The notes: a model not told the origin generated them from the letters alone. A stretch of DNA of 64,000 nucleotides from Chrysophaeum taylorii (GCA_029834535.1 JAQMWT010000451.1:30662-94661); one strand, 5' to 3'. Numbered from the stretch's first letter, positions 8,566 to 18,984 are shown. Made by a program: numbers and translations.

Positions 8566-11500
8566 ATGTGGCGGTTCGTGGAGCAGTGCTTGACGTTCGA
8601 GGAGGAGGGCGAGGCGTGGCGGTCGGTGGAGGTGAAGGAGGGCATGGTGTGCGATGGGTACGGTAATTTCTGCGACAATTCGATCAAGACGTCGAAGTAC
8701 AACGCGGTGACGTTTGTTCCGCGGTCGCTTTTCGAGCAGTTTCGGCGCACGGCGAACCAGTACTTTTTGCTCATCTCGATTCTCATGATTCTCGGAAGCT
8801 ACACGAAATTGTTCTTCTCGCCGCTCACGGCATACTCGACGATCGCTCCGTTGGCGTTGATATTAGCGTTGACGATGGGGAAGGAGGGCGTCGAAGACTT
8901 AAAACGACACCGGTCGGACGAGAAGGTGAACAACACGCCCGCGAAGGTCGTGAGAAAGGACCGCGAAGATACGATTGTTCCGTGGCGGGATCTGCGACCG
9001 GGACACGTTGTCCTCCTGAAGGACAGAGAGGAGATTCCGGCGGATTTGGTGCTGCTGAGTTGTCCCGATTCGAGCGCGTACGTCGAAACTTCGAACATCG
9101 ACGGCGAAACTAACTTGAAGATAAAGAAGGCTGCGGGCGTGAGCGGGTGGGACTTCAAGCTCGACTTCGAGCCGCCGTGCGGGCGCATCCACACGTTCGA
9201 GGGGACTCTCGGCGACATTCCGCTTGATTCGAGCCACTTTTTGTTGCGAGGGTCTACCCTCCGGAACACGAAATGGGCTCGCGGCGTGGTATGTTACACG
9301 GGCCGCGACACGCGATTGGTCAGAAACTCGAGGGAGGCACCCTCCAAGTTGAGCGAGATGGAGCGCGTGGTGAATAATATGGTGTACTTCATACTGTTCA
9401 GCATGGCGGTGATCACGTCGATCTCGACGGTCGCTTACGCGGCGTGGAATTCAAAGTACAAGAAAGATTTGTGGTATTTGTGCTACCGGTATAACCATCC
9501 CGACGTCCCGCCGCTCTTTTCGGACAACTGCAAGGAGGGGTCTCACTACGCGACGGGCTCGTTGTGGTTTACGTTTTTTATCCTCTACAACAATTTCATT
9601 CCGATTTCGCTCTACGTGACGATAGAGGTGATCAATTATTGCCAAGCATATTACGTCGACAACGACCTCCGCATGTACGACGAAGACTCGGAGACCCCAG
9701 CCCTCGCGCGGACCTCGAACATGAACGCAGATCTCGGGATGATCAAGCACATTTTCTCGGACAAGACGGGGACCCTAACGCGAAACGTGATGCGGTTCGA
9801 GCGGTGCGCGGTCGCCGGCAACGTCTACGGCGCGCCCGACGCCGCGCCGCCGTTTCGTCTCGCTGCGCTCCGCCAGCTCGTGGTTGCGAATCATGCCAAG
9901 GAGGAGCGCGATTTCGTCACGATCATGGCGGTCTGCCATACGGTCGTCCCCGAGAGAAAAGAAGACGGTATCGCGTATCAGGCCGAGTCGCCCGACGAAG
10001 AAGCGTTGGTGAAAGGGGCGATCGAGTTGGGGTTGACGTTCGAGGATCGCGGGACCAAGGGGGTGAAGGTGGTGCTCGCGTCGCCAGGAGGAATCGACGG
10101 CGGCGGAACCTCCCTCGAGTTCGAGATCTTAGCCCTCATCCCCTTCGACAGCACGAGGAAGAGAATGTCGGTGGTGGCGAGGCTGCCCAACAACAGCGTC
10201 CGCGTCATGACCAAGGGCGCCGACACGGTGATAAAACCGCTGGCGGCTTCGAACTTCGACCGCCTCGCTCCGCATCTCGACGCCTTTGCGCGCGACGGGC
10301 TCAGGACCCTCGTCCTCGCGCAGCGCGATATCTCGAGCTCGGAGTACGGGTCGTGGGCCGAGAAGTTTCGCGCGGCCGAAACGTCCACGGCCGGCGACAG
10401 GAGCCAGAAGCTCGCTGCCGCGGCAGCCCTGATCGAACGCGACCTCGATGTGGTCGGGGCCACCGCTATCGAAGACCGCCTCCAGGATGGCGTCCCCGAG
10501 ACGGTCGCCGACCTCGCGAACGCTGGAATCAAGATATGGGTTCTCACGGGCGACAAAATGGAGACGGCGATCAACATCGGGTATTCGGCCAGGCTCTTGA
10601 CCCCCGACATGTACTTGGTCAAGATGCCGGTCGAAAACGCGACCCCCGGACCCGACAAGGACTACGGGGTGCGCCGCCAGCTCGACGCGCTAGAGGCCCT
10701 CGTCGCCAACGCGGCGAACAAGAGCACCTCCTCCTCCTCGGCAGCGGGGGCCGCCGCCGCCGCTCCTCGACCGCCGCCGCCGTCGTCTTTGGACGACGAC
10801 GACGCCAGACGCGCGCTCCCCAAACCGCTTCTTGTTGAGGAGGACGAACGCCGCGCCTCTTCCGCGAGTTCCCGAACCTTCGCGTCCGACTCTCTCGCGC
10901 TGGTGATCGAGGGATCGACGGCCGTCGAGGCTATCCTCGGCGACCCCGAGCTCGAGGACAGGCTGCTACGGCTGGCGCAGGCGTGCCGCGCTGTGGTTGC
11001 GTGCCGCGTCTCGCCTGCCCAAAAACGGCTCATCGTCAAGCTCGTCAAGGACGCGTCGAAGCGTACCACTAGCTTCGCTTCTCGAGCCTTCGATCGCCCT
11101 ATCACGCTCGCGATCGGCGACGGCGCGAACGACGTCGGCATGATCCAGGAGGCCCAGGTCGGCGTCGGCATCTCGGGGAAGGAGGGCCGCCAGGCTGTGA
11201 ACAACGCCGACTTCGCCATCGCCCAGTTCCGCTTTTTAAAACTCCTCTTGCTGTACCACGGCCGCCGGAACTACCGTCGCCTCGCCAAAGTTATCGTATA
11301 CTCGTTCTTCAAGAATATCGTCCTCACCTTTGTTCTCTTCTACTTCCAATCCGACTGCGGCTGGTCGGGCACATCCTTCTACGAAGCCTGGGTCTACTCG
11401 GGCTTTAATTTTTTCCTCGGTCTCCTCCCGTTTTGCATGGGCTTCTTCGACGTCGACATTTCCGACCCCACCGTCGAAAAATACCCGCGCCTCTACGCGG

Positions 11501-12285
11501 CCGGTCTCCACCGCATGGACCTCAACGTGACCAACACGGCCTACGCGACCCTGGAGGCGATCGCGGCCTCCGTCCTCATCTACTTCCTCACGCGCGAAGC
11601 ATTCGCAAGACCTGGCGCCGTCTGGCAGCGTCACGGCAAAGTCGCAGACGTGTGGGTTTTTGGCACGACGGTTTTCGTCGGCATGGTCGCCGCGATGACG
11701 GCTCGCGCTGTTCTCCTGGTCGAAGCCTGGAACGTCGTCGTATTCGTGTGCCTCGCCCTCCAAGCAGCCATGCTCTACACGTTCGTCCTCTTCATGTCCC
11801 AGACTTCTGTCTACGTCGACTACGACTTCTTCGGCGTCGCCTACCACGCCTTCTCCCTCGGCACTTTCTGGCTCGTCTCTCTCGCCGTCGTCCCCGCGAC
11901 CGTCGCTACCCTCCAACTTCTCATCAACGCCGTCCACCTCGAGTTCTTTCCGACCATTAGCGACGTCGGCAAGGAAATCGACCGAGGTCACGTCGACGGC
12001 GAGCACGTCGACCAGCTCCTCCCGCTCCGCGCGCGCCAGTGGGTTCACACCCTCGTCTCCAGGTTCCTCGGCGTCTCGAAGGAATCCTCTCCCACCTACA
12101 TCACGCGCGACTCGCTGCGCGAAATCCACCAGGCCCTCCCCCGCGAGCAGTCCATCCTCCTCGGCCTCCAGGACGACGTATCCTCCTCCTTCGCCTTCGA
12201 CGCCGCCTCCACCCACCTCGGCGCCGGCGCCGGCGAGGACACCGAAGCCCCCCGCTCCCGCGCCAACTCGGACGCCATCGTCTAA
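8566..12285 (+). CDS. P4-type ATPase, phospholipid flippase
   Basis: A single-exon, 1239-residue P4-ATPase that would flip phospholipids such as PS or PE from the outer to the cytosolic leaflet of Golgi, endosome or plasma membranes. Seen in order: the N-terminal 'NAVTFVPRSLFEQFRRTANQ' block typical of P4 enzymes, the actuator motif DGET (179-182), the phosphorylated Asp in DKTGT (D399), 'KGAD' in the nucleotide-binding domain, and GDGAND (851-856). Ten membrane segments are expected, and the C-terminal six lie at about 900-1130. A low-complexity Ser/Ala/Pro insert (about 720-760) splits the nucleotide domain. Length matches the family. The first ATG is used, as upstream sequence is not coding-like. 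An ankyrin gene follows 41 bp downstream. Confidence 0.95.
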   Translation: MWRFVEQCLTFEEEGEAWRSVEVKEGMVCDGYGNFCDNSIKTSKYNAVTFVPRSLFEQFRRTANQYFLLISILMILGSYTKLFFSPLTAYSTIAPLALILALTMGKEGVEDLKRHRSDEKVNNTPAKVVRKDREDTIVPWRDLRPGHVVLLKDREEIPADLVLLSCPDSSAYVETSNIDGETNLKIKKAAGVSGWDFKLDFEPPCGRIHTFEGTLGDIPLDSSHFLLRGSTLRNTKWARGVVCYTGRDTRLVRNSREAPSKLSEMERVVNNMVYFILFSMAVITSISTVAYAAWNSKYKKDLWYLCYRYNHPDVPPLFSDNCKEGSHYATGSLWFTFFILYNNFIPISLYVTIEVINYCQAYYVDNDLRMYDEDSETPALARTSNMNADLGMIKHIFSDKTGTLTRNVMRFERCAVAGNVYGAPDAAPPFRLAALRQLVVANHAKEERDFVTIMAVCHTVVPERKEDGIAYQAESPDEEALVKGAIELGLTFEDRGTKGVKVVLASPGGIDGGGTSLEFEILALIPFDSTRKRMSVVARLPNNSVRVMTKGADTVIKPLAASNFDRLAPHLDAFARDGLRTLVLAQRDISSSEYGSWAEKFRAAETSTAGDRSQKLAAAAALIERDLDVVGATAIEDRLQDGVPETVADLANAGIKIWVLTGDKMETAINIGYSARLLTPDMYLVKMPVENATPGPDKDYGVRRQLDALEALVANAANKSTSSSSAAGAAAAAPRPPPPSSLDDDDARRALPKPLLVEEDERRASSASSRTFASDSLALVIEGSTAVEAILGDPELEDRLLRLAQACRAVVACRVSPAQKRLIVKLVKDASKRTTSFASRAFDRPITLAIGDGANDVGMIQEAQVGVGISGKEGRQAVNNADFAIAQFRFLKLLLLYHGRRNYRRLAKVIVYSFFKNIVLTFVLFYFQSDCGWSGTSFYEAWVYSGFNFFLGLLPFCMGFFDVDISDPTVEKYPRLYAAGLHRMDLNVTNTAYATLEAIAASVLIYFLTREAFARPGAVWQRHGKVADVWVFGTTVFVGMVAAMTARAVLLVEAWNVVVFVCLALQAAMLYTFVLFMSQTSVYVDYDFFGVAYHAFSLGTFWLVSLAVVPATVATLQLLINAVHLEFFPTISDVGKEIDRGHVDGEHVDQLLPLRARQWVHTLVSRFLGVSKESSPTYITRDSLREIHQALPREQSILLGLQDDVSSSFAFDAASTHLGAGAGEDTEAPRSRANSDAIV

Positions 12286-12326
12286 GAAAAAAAAAAAGTT
12301 TGGGAAAAGCAGGAAGAAGGGTAAGG

Positions 12327-13091
12327 ATGGAAGGGCTTTCGGAGGCCGCCCGCCGCGCTCTCGAGGACGGGCGTGTCACGGTCCAGTCGCACCTCGTCGA
12401 GATCGCAACGGCTTTCCGGAAGGCCGGCGTGCCCATCAACGACCTCCTGAACTTGATGGTCCCGGGGATATCGTACAAGCCGATCGATGGGGTGAATCTC
12501 CCGTTGGGTGTGCAGTGGGAAGCGAAAGGAGACGCGCACGAGCTCTTCGAGTTCGTCGAGGCCGGCGCCCTCAATTGGATCGAGTGGTTCCTGACCCGGC
12601 ACGAAAAACTCAGGATTAGGGTGTGCGACGTCGCCGCTCGCGCCGGCAACCTCGACGTCCTGCGGTGGGCGAGAGAGCGCGACTTCCCGTGGAACGAGCT
12701 CACGTGCTCCAACGCCGCCAGCGTAGGGCGCCTAGATATTCTCGAGTGGTCGCGGGACCACGGGTGTCCGTGGGGGGAGTGGACCTGTTCTCACGCAGCC
12801 GCCGGCGGTCATCTTCGGGTGATCGAGTGGGCGAGAGAGCGCGGTTGCCCGTGGAACGAGGACACTTGCTCCTTCGCAGCCGACGGCGGACATCTGGAGG
12901 TCATCAAGTGGGCGAGGGCGCACGGGTGCCCCTGGGATGAGGACACGTGCTCCAACGCGGCCAAGGCGAGTCATCTCGAGGTGCTCAAGTGGGCCAGGGC
13001 TCACGGTTGCCCCTGGCGCAAAGAGGATTGTGCTGACGCCTACGACCCTGAAGTCCGCGCCTGGGTCCTTCGCCCTGACGCCGGAGACTAG
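12327..13091 (+). CDS. Ankyrin-repeat protein
   Basis: The 254-residue protein has a helical N-terminal region (about 1-100), then about five ankyrin-like repeats of 33 residues with the pattern 'GHLEVIKWARAHGCPWDEDT' followed by CSNAA. This style, with WAR and GCPW in every unit, is common in expanded families of stramenopiles and of large DNA viruses. The repeats make a protein-binding surface, but no partner can be named. The start is the ATG at 12327, 41 bp after the P4-ATPase stop. An upstream in-frame extension would overlap that gene and is Arg/Pro-rich shadow sequence. Confidence 0.85.
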   Translation: MEGLSEAARRALEDGRVTVQSHLVEIATAFRKAGVPINDLLNLMVPGISYKPIDGVNLPLGVQWEAKGDAHELFEFVEAGALNWIEWFLTRHEKLRIRVCDVAARAGNLDVLRWARERDFPWNELTCSNAASVGRLDILEWSRDHGCPWGEWTCSHAAAGGHLRVIEWARERGCPWNEDTCSFAADGGHLEVIKWARAHGCPWDEDTCSNAAKASHLEVLKWARAHGCPWRKEDCADAYDPEVRAWVLRPDAGD

Positions 13092-13395
13092 GGAATCTTT
13101 TTTGGCTTCATATCCGGAAGAGTGCATCGTCTTGGCTGATGTGTCCGCTGCAATAACGTCGTCTTTTGGGGGTGCCGAGGAGTCGTATGTGGCTCTGTAA
13201 GTTTCTGCTGTCCCCCTATATCGTCAACTCAAGTTGCCCACCCCCTTAATAATAGTAGCTCAGTGCTCCTACTCTTTGCGCTGCCAAATCGAATCGAATC
13301 GAATCGAATCGAATCGATCGTCGTAGTACTACTACTGGTGGTTTCCTTTCTCTAGTAGGGACAATAATGGACAGTTCGCCGTCATTTTTTAGCAC

Positions 13396-13427
<32 letters not shown>

Positions 13428-13963
13428 TTCATATCTTTGCGGCCGCAAGATCGAACCACTCGAGTCAAATCTTTTTGTGAAGTGAATCGCCAAGTCTGCA
13501 GCAGCTGCTCGCTGGGGGTGGTTCCTTCCCAGTGTCCCTGGCTCGCGGACCCTGATCGTCAAAAAACTGTCGTCGATCTCGCTCTCGCTGTTGGCAGGAC
13601 GGCACGTAATACCATCATTTGTGTCACGAGATCGAGGTCTGGTTGTCCATTCCCATATTCCGGCTGTACTTGGTGGTCCATGTCCATATTCCGGCTGTAC
13701 CAACGATGACGCACATATACCTCCTCCGGCGGCGGACCTCGCTTGGTTGATAGATGCTGCTGGCTTCTTTCCGGGCTGCACCGTGACAGGTGCCATGATC
13801 TTCTTCCAAAGCTACGGTTGCTGTTCTGCGGTTTTCTGACCGCAGAAGCGGCAGCGAGAAAAAACGGCTCCTTTCAACAAGATAACAGCTGCGTTGGACG
13901 CGGAAAAGAAACGCGGAGGCCTTAGCGTATTGCGAGAAGAAAGGAGTAGGGGCCAAGAAGTGC
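13092..13963. other. Spacer with AATCG and CAGA microsatellites
   Basis: No gene is supported here. An (AATCG)n run lies at about 13287-13316 and a (CAGA)n run at about 13395-13426. The sequences TTCCATTCCCATATTCCGGCTGTAC and CATGTCCATATTCCGGCTGTAC at 13647-13702 share CATATTCCGGCTGTAC and form a short direct duplication. Confidence 0.5.
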
Positions 13964-14960
13964 ATGACGGACCACCCAGACTGGATTGAGCTCATCATCA
14001 CCTGGAGACGACAGCTCGACGATTCACGGAAGGAGCGTGTTTTGTTTGATAAAAAAACAGCCGCCACACTCGCTCGGACCGGATGTCGCTCACGCCGAAG
14101 GAGGAGCAGGCGCCTGCGAAATGGATTTTTGAGAGCAACAATGCCCGCGCCAAGCTGCGAAGAGATTGGAGTCAAAGTATGCCGTATTGTACTCCTCAAT
14201 CGTCGACTTCAGAACCGGCGCGGCGGCCGACGCAAGAAAGTCCCGTTCAACAACGCCAACTACAAACTTGTGTGCGGGCATTCGCCCTCATGGAAGAATT
14301 CTTCATAGGTTGTTTCTTCGCCCGCGACTTGCACAACCGGATCTGCACGAGGATCAAGCAAAAAAATCGAGGCGAAGCGTGCCGCCGCGAACTGCGACGA
14401 GGAGTACTTTGCGGGAATCTCTGGACTTCGCGCCGAGCTCTCAAGACCGCGGGAATTATGGAGGAGCACGGCGCCATATCGGACCCCCGCCTGGTCCTGA
14501 ACCTCGACGAGACGCCCGAGTTTTTTTTTTCGTGGACTACGCCGACAACAACAAAGGGAACGCCAAGACCAAGTTTGGGGTAGGCAAGGGTGGCGTGTAT
14601 TGGGCCGAGGCCTATGACTACCGCGAGTGCAACACTGTCATGATGTGCTGGGGCCTGTGCGGGCAGCGATTTATTTATACGCGGCTTTTTTTCTCGGCAT
14701 GCTTCGAAGCGTGGCAGCGCTGCAAGGACGGCTGCGTCTGCGGCCTTGACAACGGCGCCGTGTGCGACGCCAGCAAACTCAAGTACTGCTGCGAGATCTG
14801 CGGGGATCTCAAAAACGGAAGCGGTGCAGTAAGAAGGCGTGAAAAAAAAAGGCGCTGGAGGATCTTGCATTTGCCCTGCCGGATGATGCTGATGCTGAAG
14901 ATGAGGAGGGGGAGGACAGCAACGCCGAATTCGAGCGCGAGATCGGTCACGATCGTCGCC
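13964..14960 (+). pseudogene. Degenerate DDE-type transposase remnant
   Basis: Open fragments in different frames line up into a coding-like region. The clearest is 'DPRLVLNLDETPEFF' at about 14484-14525, which resembles the second catalytic Asp block ('NxDETP') of pogo/Tigger-like DDE transposases. After a T-run indel the reading continues in another frame ('VDYADNNKGNAKTKFGVGKG'). A Cys-rich segment (CKDGCVCGLDN ... CCEICGDL) follows at about 14727-14810. Several stops and frame changes show it is dead. The superfamily assignment is tentative. Confidence 0.45.
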
Positions 14961-14999
14961 GCCGTAAAGGAAGCAACGAACCACGTGATTGGTTCGCGT

Positions 15000-15140
15000 T
15001 CGACGCGCGAACTCGGTCCGCGTTTGCTGTGGTTCGCATCCCAACAGCGCGCGAACCCGAACTCGCCGCGAACGCGAACCAGTAGCGAACCCGAACTCGC
15101 CCCGAACGCGAACCCGTCGCGAACCCGAACTCACCGCGCA
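15000..15140. repeat. GCGAAC-rich repeat array 1
   Basis: Imperfect units of the form GCGAACCCGAACTCGCC alternate with GCGAACGCGAACCAGTA. The same units recur at 16658-16815. The array lies just downstream of the transposase remnant and could be a subterminal repeat cluster of that element. Confidence 0.7.
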
Positions 15141-16264
15141 GCCAGCAGGCACTCGAAGGCACACACACAGCGATGGCCGCGGTTTCGAATACGAGTCGTA
15201 CTTTTTTCCTCAGCTCCGTGTCCGAGGATGACGAGGAGAAGCCATTTAAGCCATCATCATTCAGCTCAAATCCGCCATCACAGCCCCGAGATGTCGTCAA
15301 GAGACTGGCGATGTAGTGCTCAACTGGAAGGCTTCATGAAGCCTCTGCATGTGCTGACACTCCAAACCGAAGGCGACGTCCCGGTCGTCGTCGATATGGC
15401 TCGCGCCTTCACCGTCCGCGCACTCAACAAGCTGAAACGAGACACACTTCAGGTACCGATGATGAGACGGGCCTCGTGAACAAGCGTGAGTTCCATGAGG
15501 TGGAATGGGGGGTTTTGCGATGGATTGGTCTCAACTTCTCGGGACGTTTGCATAAAAGAACCGGAGAGGCGCTGCACGCAGTTCGCCCCACCGAAGGCTG
15601 TCGGCAACCTGATGATGCTGAGCCCTTCGATCAATATTGAAAAAGTGCTCCCTGTGGCGCAGGCTACTTTAGTCATGAGACTCGGTTCGACAGTAAATGG
15701 AGAGAGGCAGCGCGCGCGTTGGACTTGATGCAAGCAACGGAGCCAACGCTGCCTTCCCCAATGAAGCGACGCAAAACGAGCCATAGTGATGACAAGGACG
15801 ACGACAACGATATGGTAGGTTTAGGTGACAACAGCGACAACTCGAAGACCGCAACTGCTCCGCAAGCCCACAACGCAGATATAGAAAAGGCGAAGTTCCT
15901 CTCTATGCCCAGGACAGAATGGTCAAAGAAGATGGCATTCGCGGCAAGCGAGTGGACCCGCTTCAAATGTACGCTGATCCCAAGATCCGGGCAGATTACC
16001 CGACTGCGACGGTGTGTTCCGATTTTTGAAACTGACGAAAAGCGTGCTCCGTTCAAGTCTATCGCCGATACTTCTTGGTTCGTTTGTCGTCATCAAACAC
16101 AGCTACCCCTTCTGGAAGTACGTGCATGGTGACATTGATTATGACCGCATGTGGGAAATCGACAAGAAGACGCCAAACACACTAGGCGATCATGATTTTC
16201 CAGGCGAAGAAACTGACGTCGATGATGATGACGACGCGGAGGAAGAGAACGACAACGACTTCTG
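15141..16264 (+). pseudogene. Fragmented coding-like region between the GCGAAC arrays
   Basis: Several plus-strand frames stay open in relay, for example 15719-16132 and 16014-16265, the last ending in an acidic tail (DDDDAEEENDNDF) before TGA. I recognise no domain. The position between the two GCGAAC arrays suggests it belonged to the same dead transposon as the DDE fragment. It could also be an unrelated decayed host gene. Confidence 0.3.
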
Positions 16265-17287
16265 ACGACTGAGAGGCATAAAAACAACACGATATATATG
16301 ACCGCCATGTTCTCTTCACATGCACCTGGTGCCGTGTCTCGGAACGTCGAAGACTCTAGGACATGCCGCAGCTTCGACCACCACCACCACCCTCCCTACT
16401 ACCCCCTCCCCTTTACTCCCAACCCTCCCTCCCCTCGCTCTGCTCTCGCCTCACTCAAGGCTCCGGCTTTGATCCCCCTTCCTTCTTTGCCAGCCCCGTC
16501 TTATCCTTAGAGTTAACTCTGTAACCAACCCCTCCCCTCTTAGCAGTCGACCTTAAAAAATCCCTCCCCTCCCCAAAACTGCATCGTCCACAAATTGCGG
16601 CCTGCGGCAACGCAGTTGTACTATAAAAAGTGAGTAAGACTTAGTGCAGAGGGCAGACAATCGCGAACCCGAACTCGCCGCAAACGTGAACCCGTAGCGA
16701 ACGCGAACTCGCCGCAAACGTGAACCCGTAGCGAACCCGAACTCGCCGCGAACGCGAACCGACTAATCGAACGCGAACCAGTAGCGAACTCGAACTCAAA
16801 GCGAACGCGAACCCTGGGTTCGTTGCTTCCTTTAACGCCGCCGTCGGCGACCCCAGCCAAGAACCAACCAGCTACCTGAGTCCCGCCCAGAGCAGCTCCC
16901 AGGGTCCCCAGCGACACTTCGGGAGCTACGGTCATGCTTATTTCGACGCCTAGTGTGGCTCGCCATCCTCTCCACGCCTGGTAATTTTTAGTGTCGGGTA
17001 CGGCTAGACATTACCCCACATCATGCCACGATTAAACACGCTAAACTGGGGTATGGCGTGCCCCAGGTCTGTCTGTCTGTCTGTCTGTCCGAAAGGAGAG
17101 TGGTCGGGAGTACTCCTCCTGAGTGTCTCACATCATCGCTCGTTGGTCGTCGAGTTCGGTCCATGGTAGGGCCCTTGCAACAAAACAGTAATTTTTAGTG
17201 TCGATCTCGCGCCTGTACTTTGTGCAACAAATTCGGCGCCGACAACAGCTTGTGGCAAAAAAAATCCCACAGAAAACCAAAAAGAAG
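16265..17287. other. Gene-free stretch with second GCGAAC array and TCTG run
   Basis: It holds a pyrimidine-rich tract at about 16377-16500, the second GCGAAC array and a (TCTG)n run at about 17067-17089. The leader of the glycosyltransferase gene must start near the right end. No gene is supported. Confidence 0.5.
16658..16815. repeat. GCGAAC-rich repeat array 2
   Basis: Units such as CGAACCCGAACTCGCCGC, CAAACGTGAACCCGTA and GCGAACGCGAACCAGTA are repeated about six times. The array shares CGCGAACGCGAACC and the CCAGTAGCGAAC junction with array 1 at 15000-15140, so both come from one repeat family. Confidence 0.7.
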
Positions 17288-18442
17288 ATGCGAGCCGCCG
17301 TTGGTGTTGTCATCATCAACTGCGTGGTGGTGGTGGGGGGGCAGAGCACCCGGGAGTTCACGTTCGCAGGGTACAGGTTCGCCGACCTGATCGTGACGCC
17401 GTTCATGCCGACACCTCAGACCGCGCTGGTGGTGATGTGCGGGCGGTGCCAGACGCCGATTCAGAGGCAAGATAATTTCCACAACAAGGTCCTGACGTTG
17501 TGCCCGGGGTACCACCTGCGGGAGCCGAGGTGCGAGTTCGAGGGAGGAAGATCCGAGCTTCGGTCGCTTCGCGACGAGTGCCTCGCGTGCGAGGTTCCGG
17601 TATCGCTCCTTCTGGATAGAAACGACGAAGCGCTGCCGGTCGCGCTCTCGAACCATATTCACAGACTCGAAACCGCTGCGGCCACGTGGCCGTGGAAAGA
17701 GAACCGGAGCTGGAACGTCGCGCTCGCGACGATCGCTCGCGAGGAGTTTCCGATCGATTGGCTCGAATGGCACCTCGCGAGCGGAGTGGAGCATTTTTTC
17801 GTTTACCGAGACGCGACGACCTTCGACGCGAGCGTCGTCGCTCCGTTTGTTGCCAGAGGACTCGTCACACTCGTGTCGTGGGTCGATCGCAAGGGGTTGC
17901 AGGGCGAGAGGATACGCGCGAACCACGCGCGATTCGCGTTTGGGGCTAAAGCGAAGTGGTTCGGGATTGTGGATACGGATACGTACTTCGTGCCGCACGT
18001 CCATCACAAGATGCTAGTTCCTCCAACTCTCGGTGACGTTTCGGAGGCGACCGTTTCGCGCCACTACGTTGCTCGCAACCAAACCTATGCCCTCAAGATC
18101 GCCCTCAGACGCGCGCAGGATCCGAGGACGTGCGGCGAGGAGGTACTGCCACAAAAAAAGGTGTCCCGCCTCTTGCGATGTACGTGGTCCGAGCGCAAGG
18201 GCAAGGTCACGGCGACCAAGCCCCTCTGGCATTTTCCTCCCAGCGCCGAGCCATTCCCGCTCGCGGACGGCGACCTCGACAAAGTCGAGCAGTGGAGAGC
18301 CACGCCCTTCCTCGTCCATCCCGACCGCGCAGCATTCTGGCGCTTCGCGCCTGGCGCCTGCGTCCCCAACGACCCTGACTGCGAGGAGGACAAGCTCCTC
18401 GTCCCCCCGACCCTCCGCCTCGAGATAGAAGAAGATTATTAG
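17288..18442 (+). CDS. Secreted GT92-like glycosyltransferase
   Basis: The 384-residue protein opens with a signal peptide or type II anchor (hydrophobic 5-18). A glycosyltransferase domain of the GT92/DUF23 type follows: 'WLEWHLASGVEHFFVYRD' (158-175), 'VVAPFVARGLV' (183-193), and 'FGIVDTDTYFVP' (225-236) with a DxD-like motif (D229, D231) for nucleotide-sugar and metal binding. The Cys-rich segment at about 50-105 could form disulphides. It would act in the Golgi or ER on glycans or secreted polymers; donor and acceptor cannot be told. The ATG at 17288 gives the signal peptide. Its TAG overlaps the TAA of the convergent gene by two bases. Confidence 0.75.
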   Translation: MRAAVGVVIINCVVVVGGQSTREFTFAGYRFADLIVTPFMPTPQTALVVMCGRCQTPIQRQDNFHNKVLTLCPGYHLREPRCEFEGGRSELRSLRDECLACEVPVSLLLDRNDEALPVALSNHIHRLETAAATWPWKENRSWNVALATIAREEFPIDWLEWHLASGVEHFFVYRDATTFDASVVAPFVARGLVTLVSWVDRKGLQGERIRANHARFAFGAKAKWFGIVDTDTYFVPHVHHKMLVPPTLGDVSEATVSRHYVARNQTYALKIALRRAQDPRTCGEEVLPQKKVSRLLRCTWSERKGKVTATKPLWHFPPSAEPFPLADGDLDKVEQWRATPFLVHPDRAAFWRFAPGACVPNDPDCEEDKLLVPPTLRLEIEEDY

Positions 18443-18984
18443 AGGTAGCCGGTGTCCTCTCCGGTGAGGTTAGGATTCTCGACGCGTTTGACCTCGCGGA
18501 CGAGGTTCATGTACTCAATCTCAACCGGCGTCCCCCAGCCCCCGATCTGGACGGCCTTGGCCTTGACGCGACGACATTGCGTGATCATGTCTGCGAGACG
18601 CAGGCCGAACGGCAGCCCACGCTGCGCGGCCACCAACGCGGTCAGCTCCGAGAGACCCGCGACGCGGTCGTCGTCCGTGCCGGCGCCCGAGAACTTGGCG
18701 AAGGTGGCGTCCCACTTTTTCCGGTACGCCGCTTGTCGTTCCCGGAACGCGGCCCGCGCGGCCTCCGCTTTCTTGAACTCTTCGGTGGGTTCCGAAAGGT
18801 ACGACGGACTGCTGTCCTCGAAGCTCTCGACCCGCCGCTTCTTTGTGTCGGTCATCGGGTTCAGGCCGTTTGATGGTGGCGCGGCAACAACAACAACAAC
18901 AAACCCCGCGGGGGCCGCGATCAGCCCGCGCCGCACGGGCGACAGCGCAGCGGCGCCCGCCAAAAACAACAACAACAACAGCAT
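18439..18984 (-). CDS. Hypothetical protein with signal peptide, possibly plastid
   Basis: A 181-residue protein with no family I can name. It starts with a strong signal peptide (MLLLLLFLAGAAALSP), and a second hydrophobic stretch at about 26-36 follows a basic segment. Together they could be a bipartite plastid-lumen signal. The mature part is charged and helical, with 'EEFKKAEAARAAFRERQAAY' as a likely coiled coil, then 'LRLADMITQCRRVKAKAVQI' and a conserved-looking 'EYMNLVREVKRVENPNLTG' tail. A small extrinsic photosystem or lumen protein is one possibility, without direct support. It converges on the GT92-like gene with overlapping stop codons. Confidence 0.6.
   Translation of the reverse strand: MLLLLLFLAGAAALSPVRRGLIAAPAGFVVVVVAAPPSNGLNPMTDTKKRRVESFEDSSPSYLSEPTEEFKKAEAARAAFRERQAAYRKKWDATFAKFSGAGTDDDRVAGLSELTALVAAQRGLPFGLRLADMITQCRRVKAKAVQIGGWGTPVEIEYMNLVREVKRVENPNLTGEDTGYL

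Noticed and set aside
13395-17089. CAGA run at 13395 and inverted TCTG run at 17067 as termini of one large transposon
   Set aside because: Inverted microsatellites alone are weak evidence. Flanking sequences do not match and no target duplication was found.
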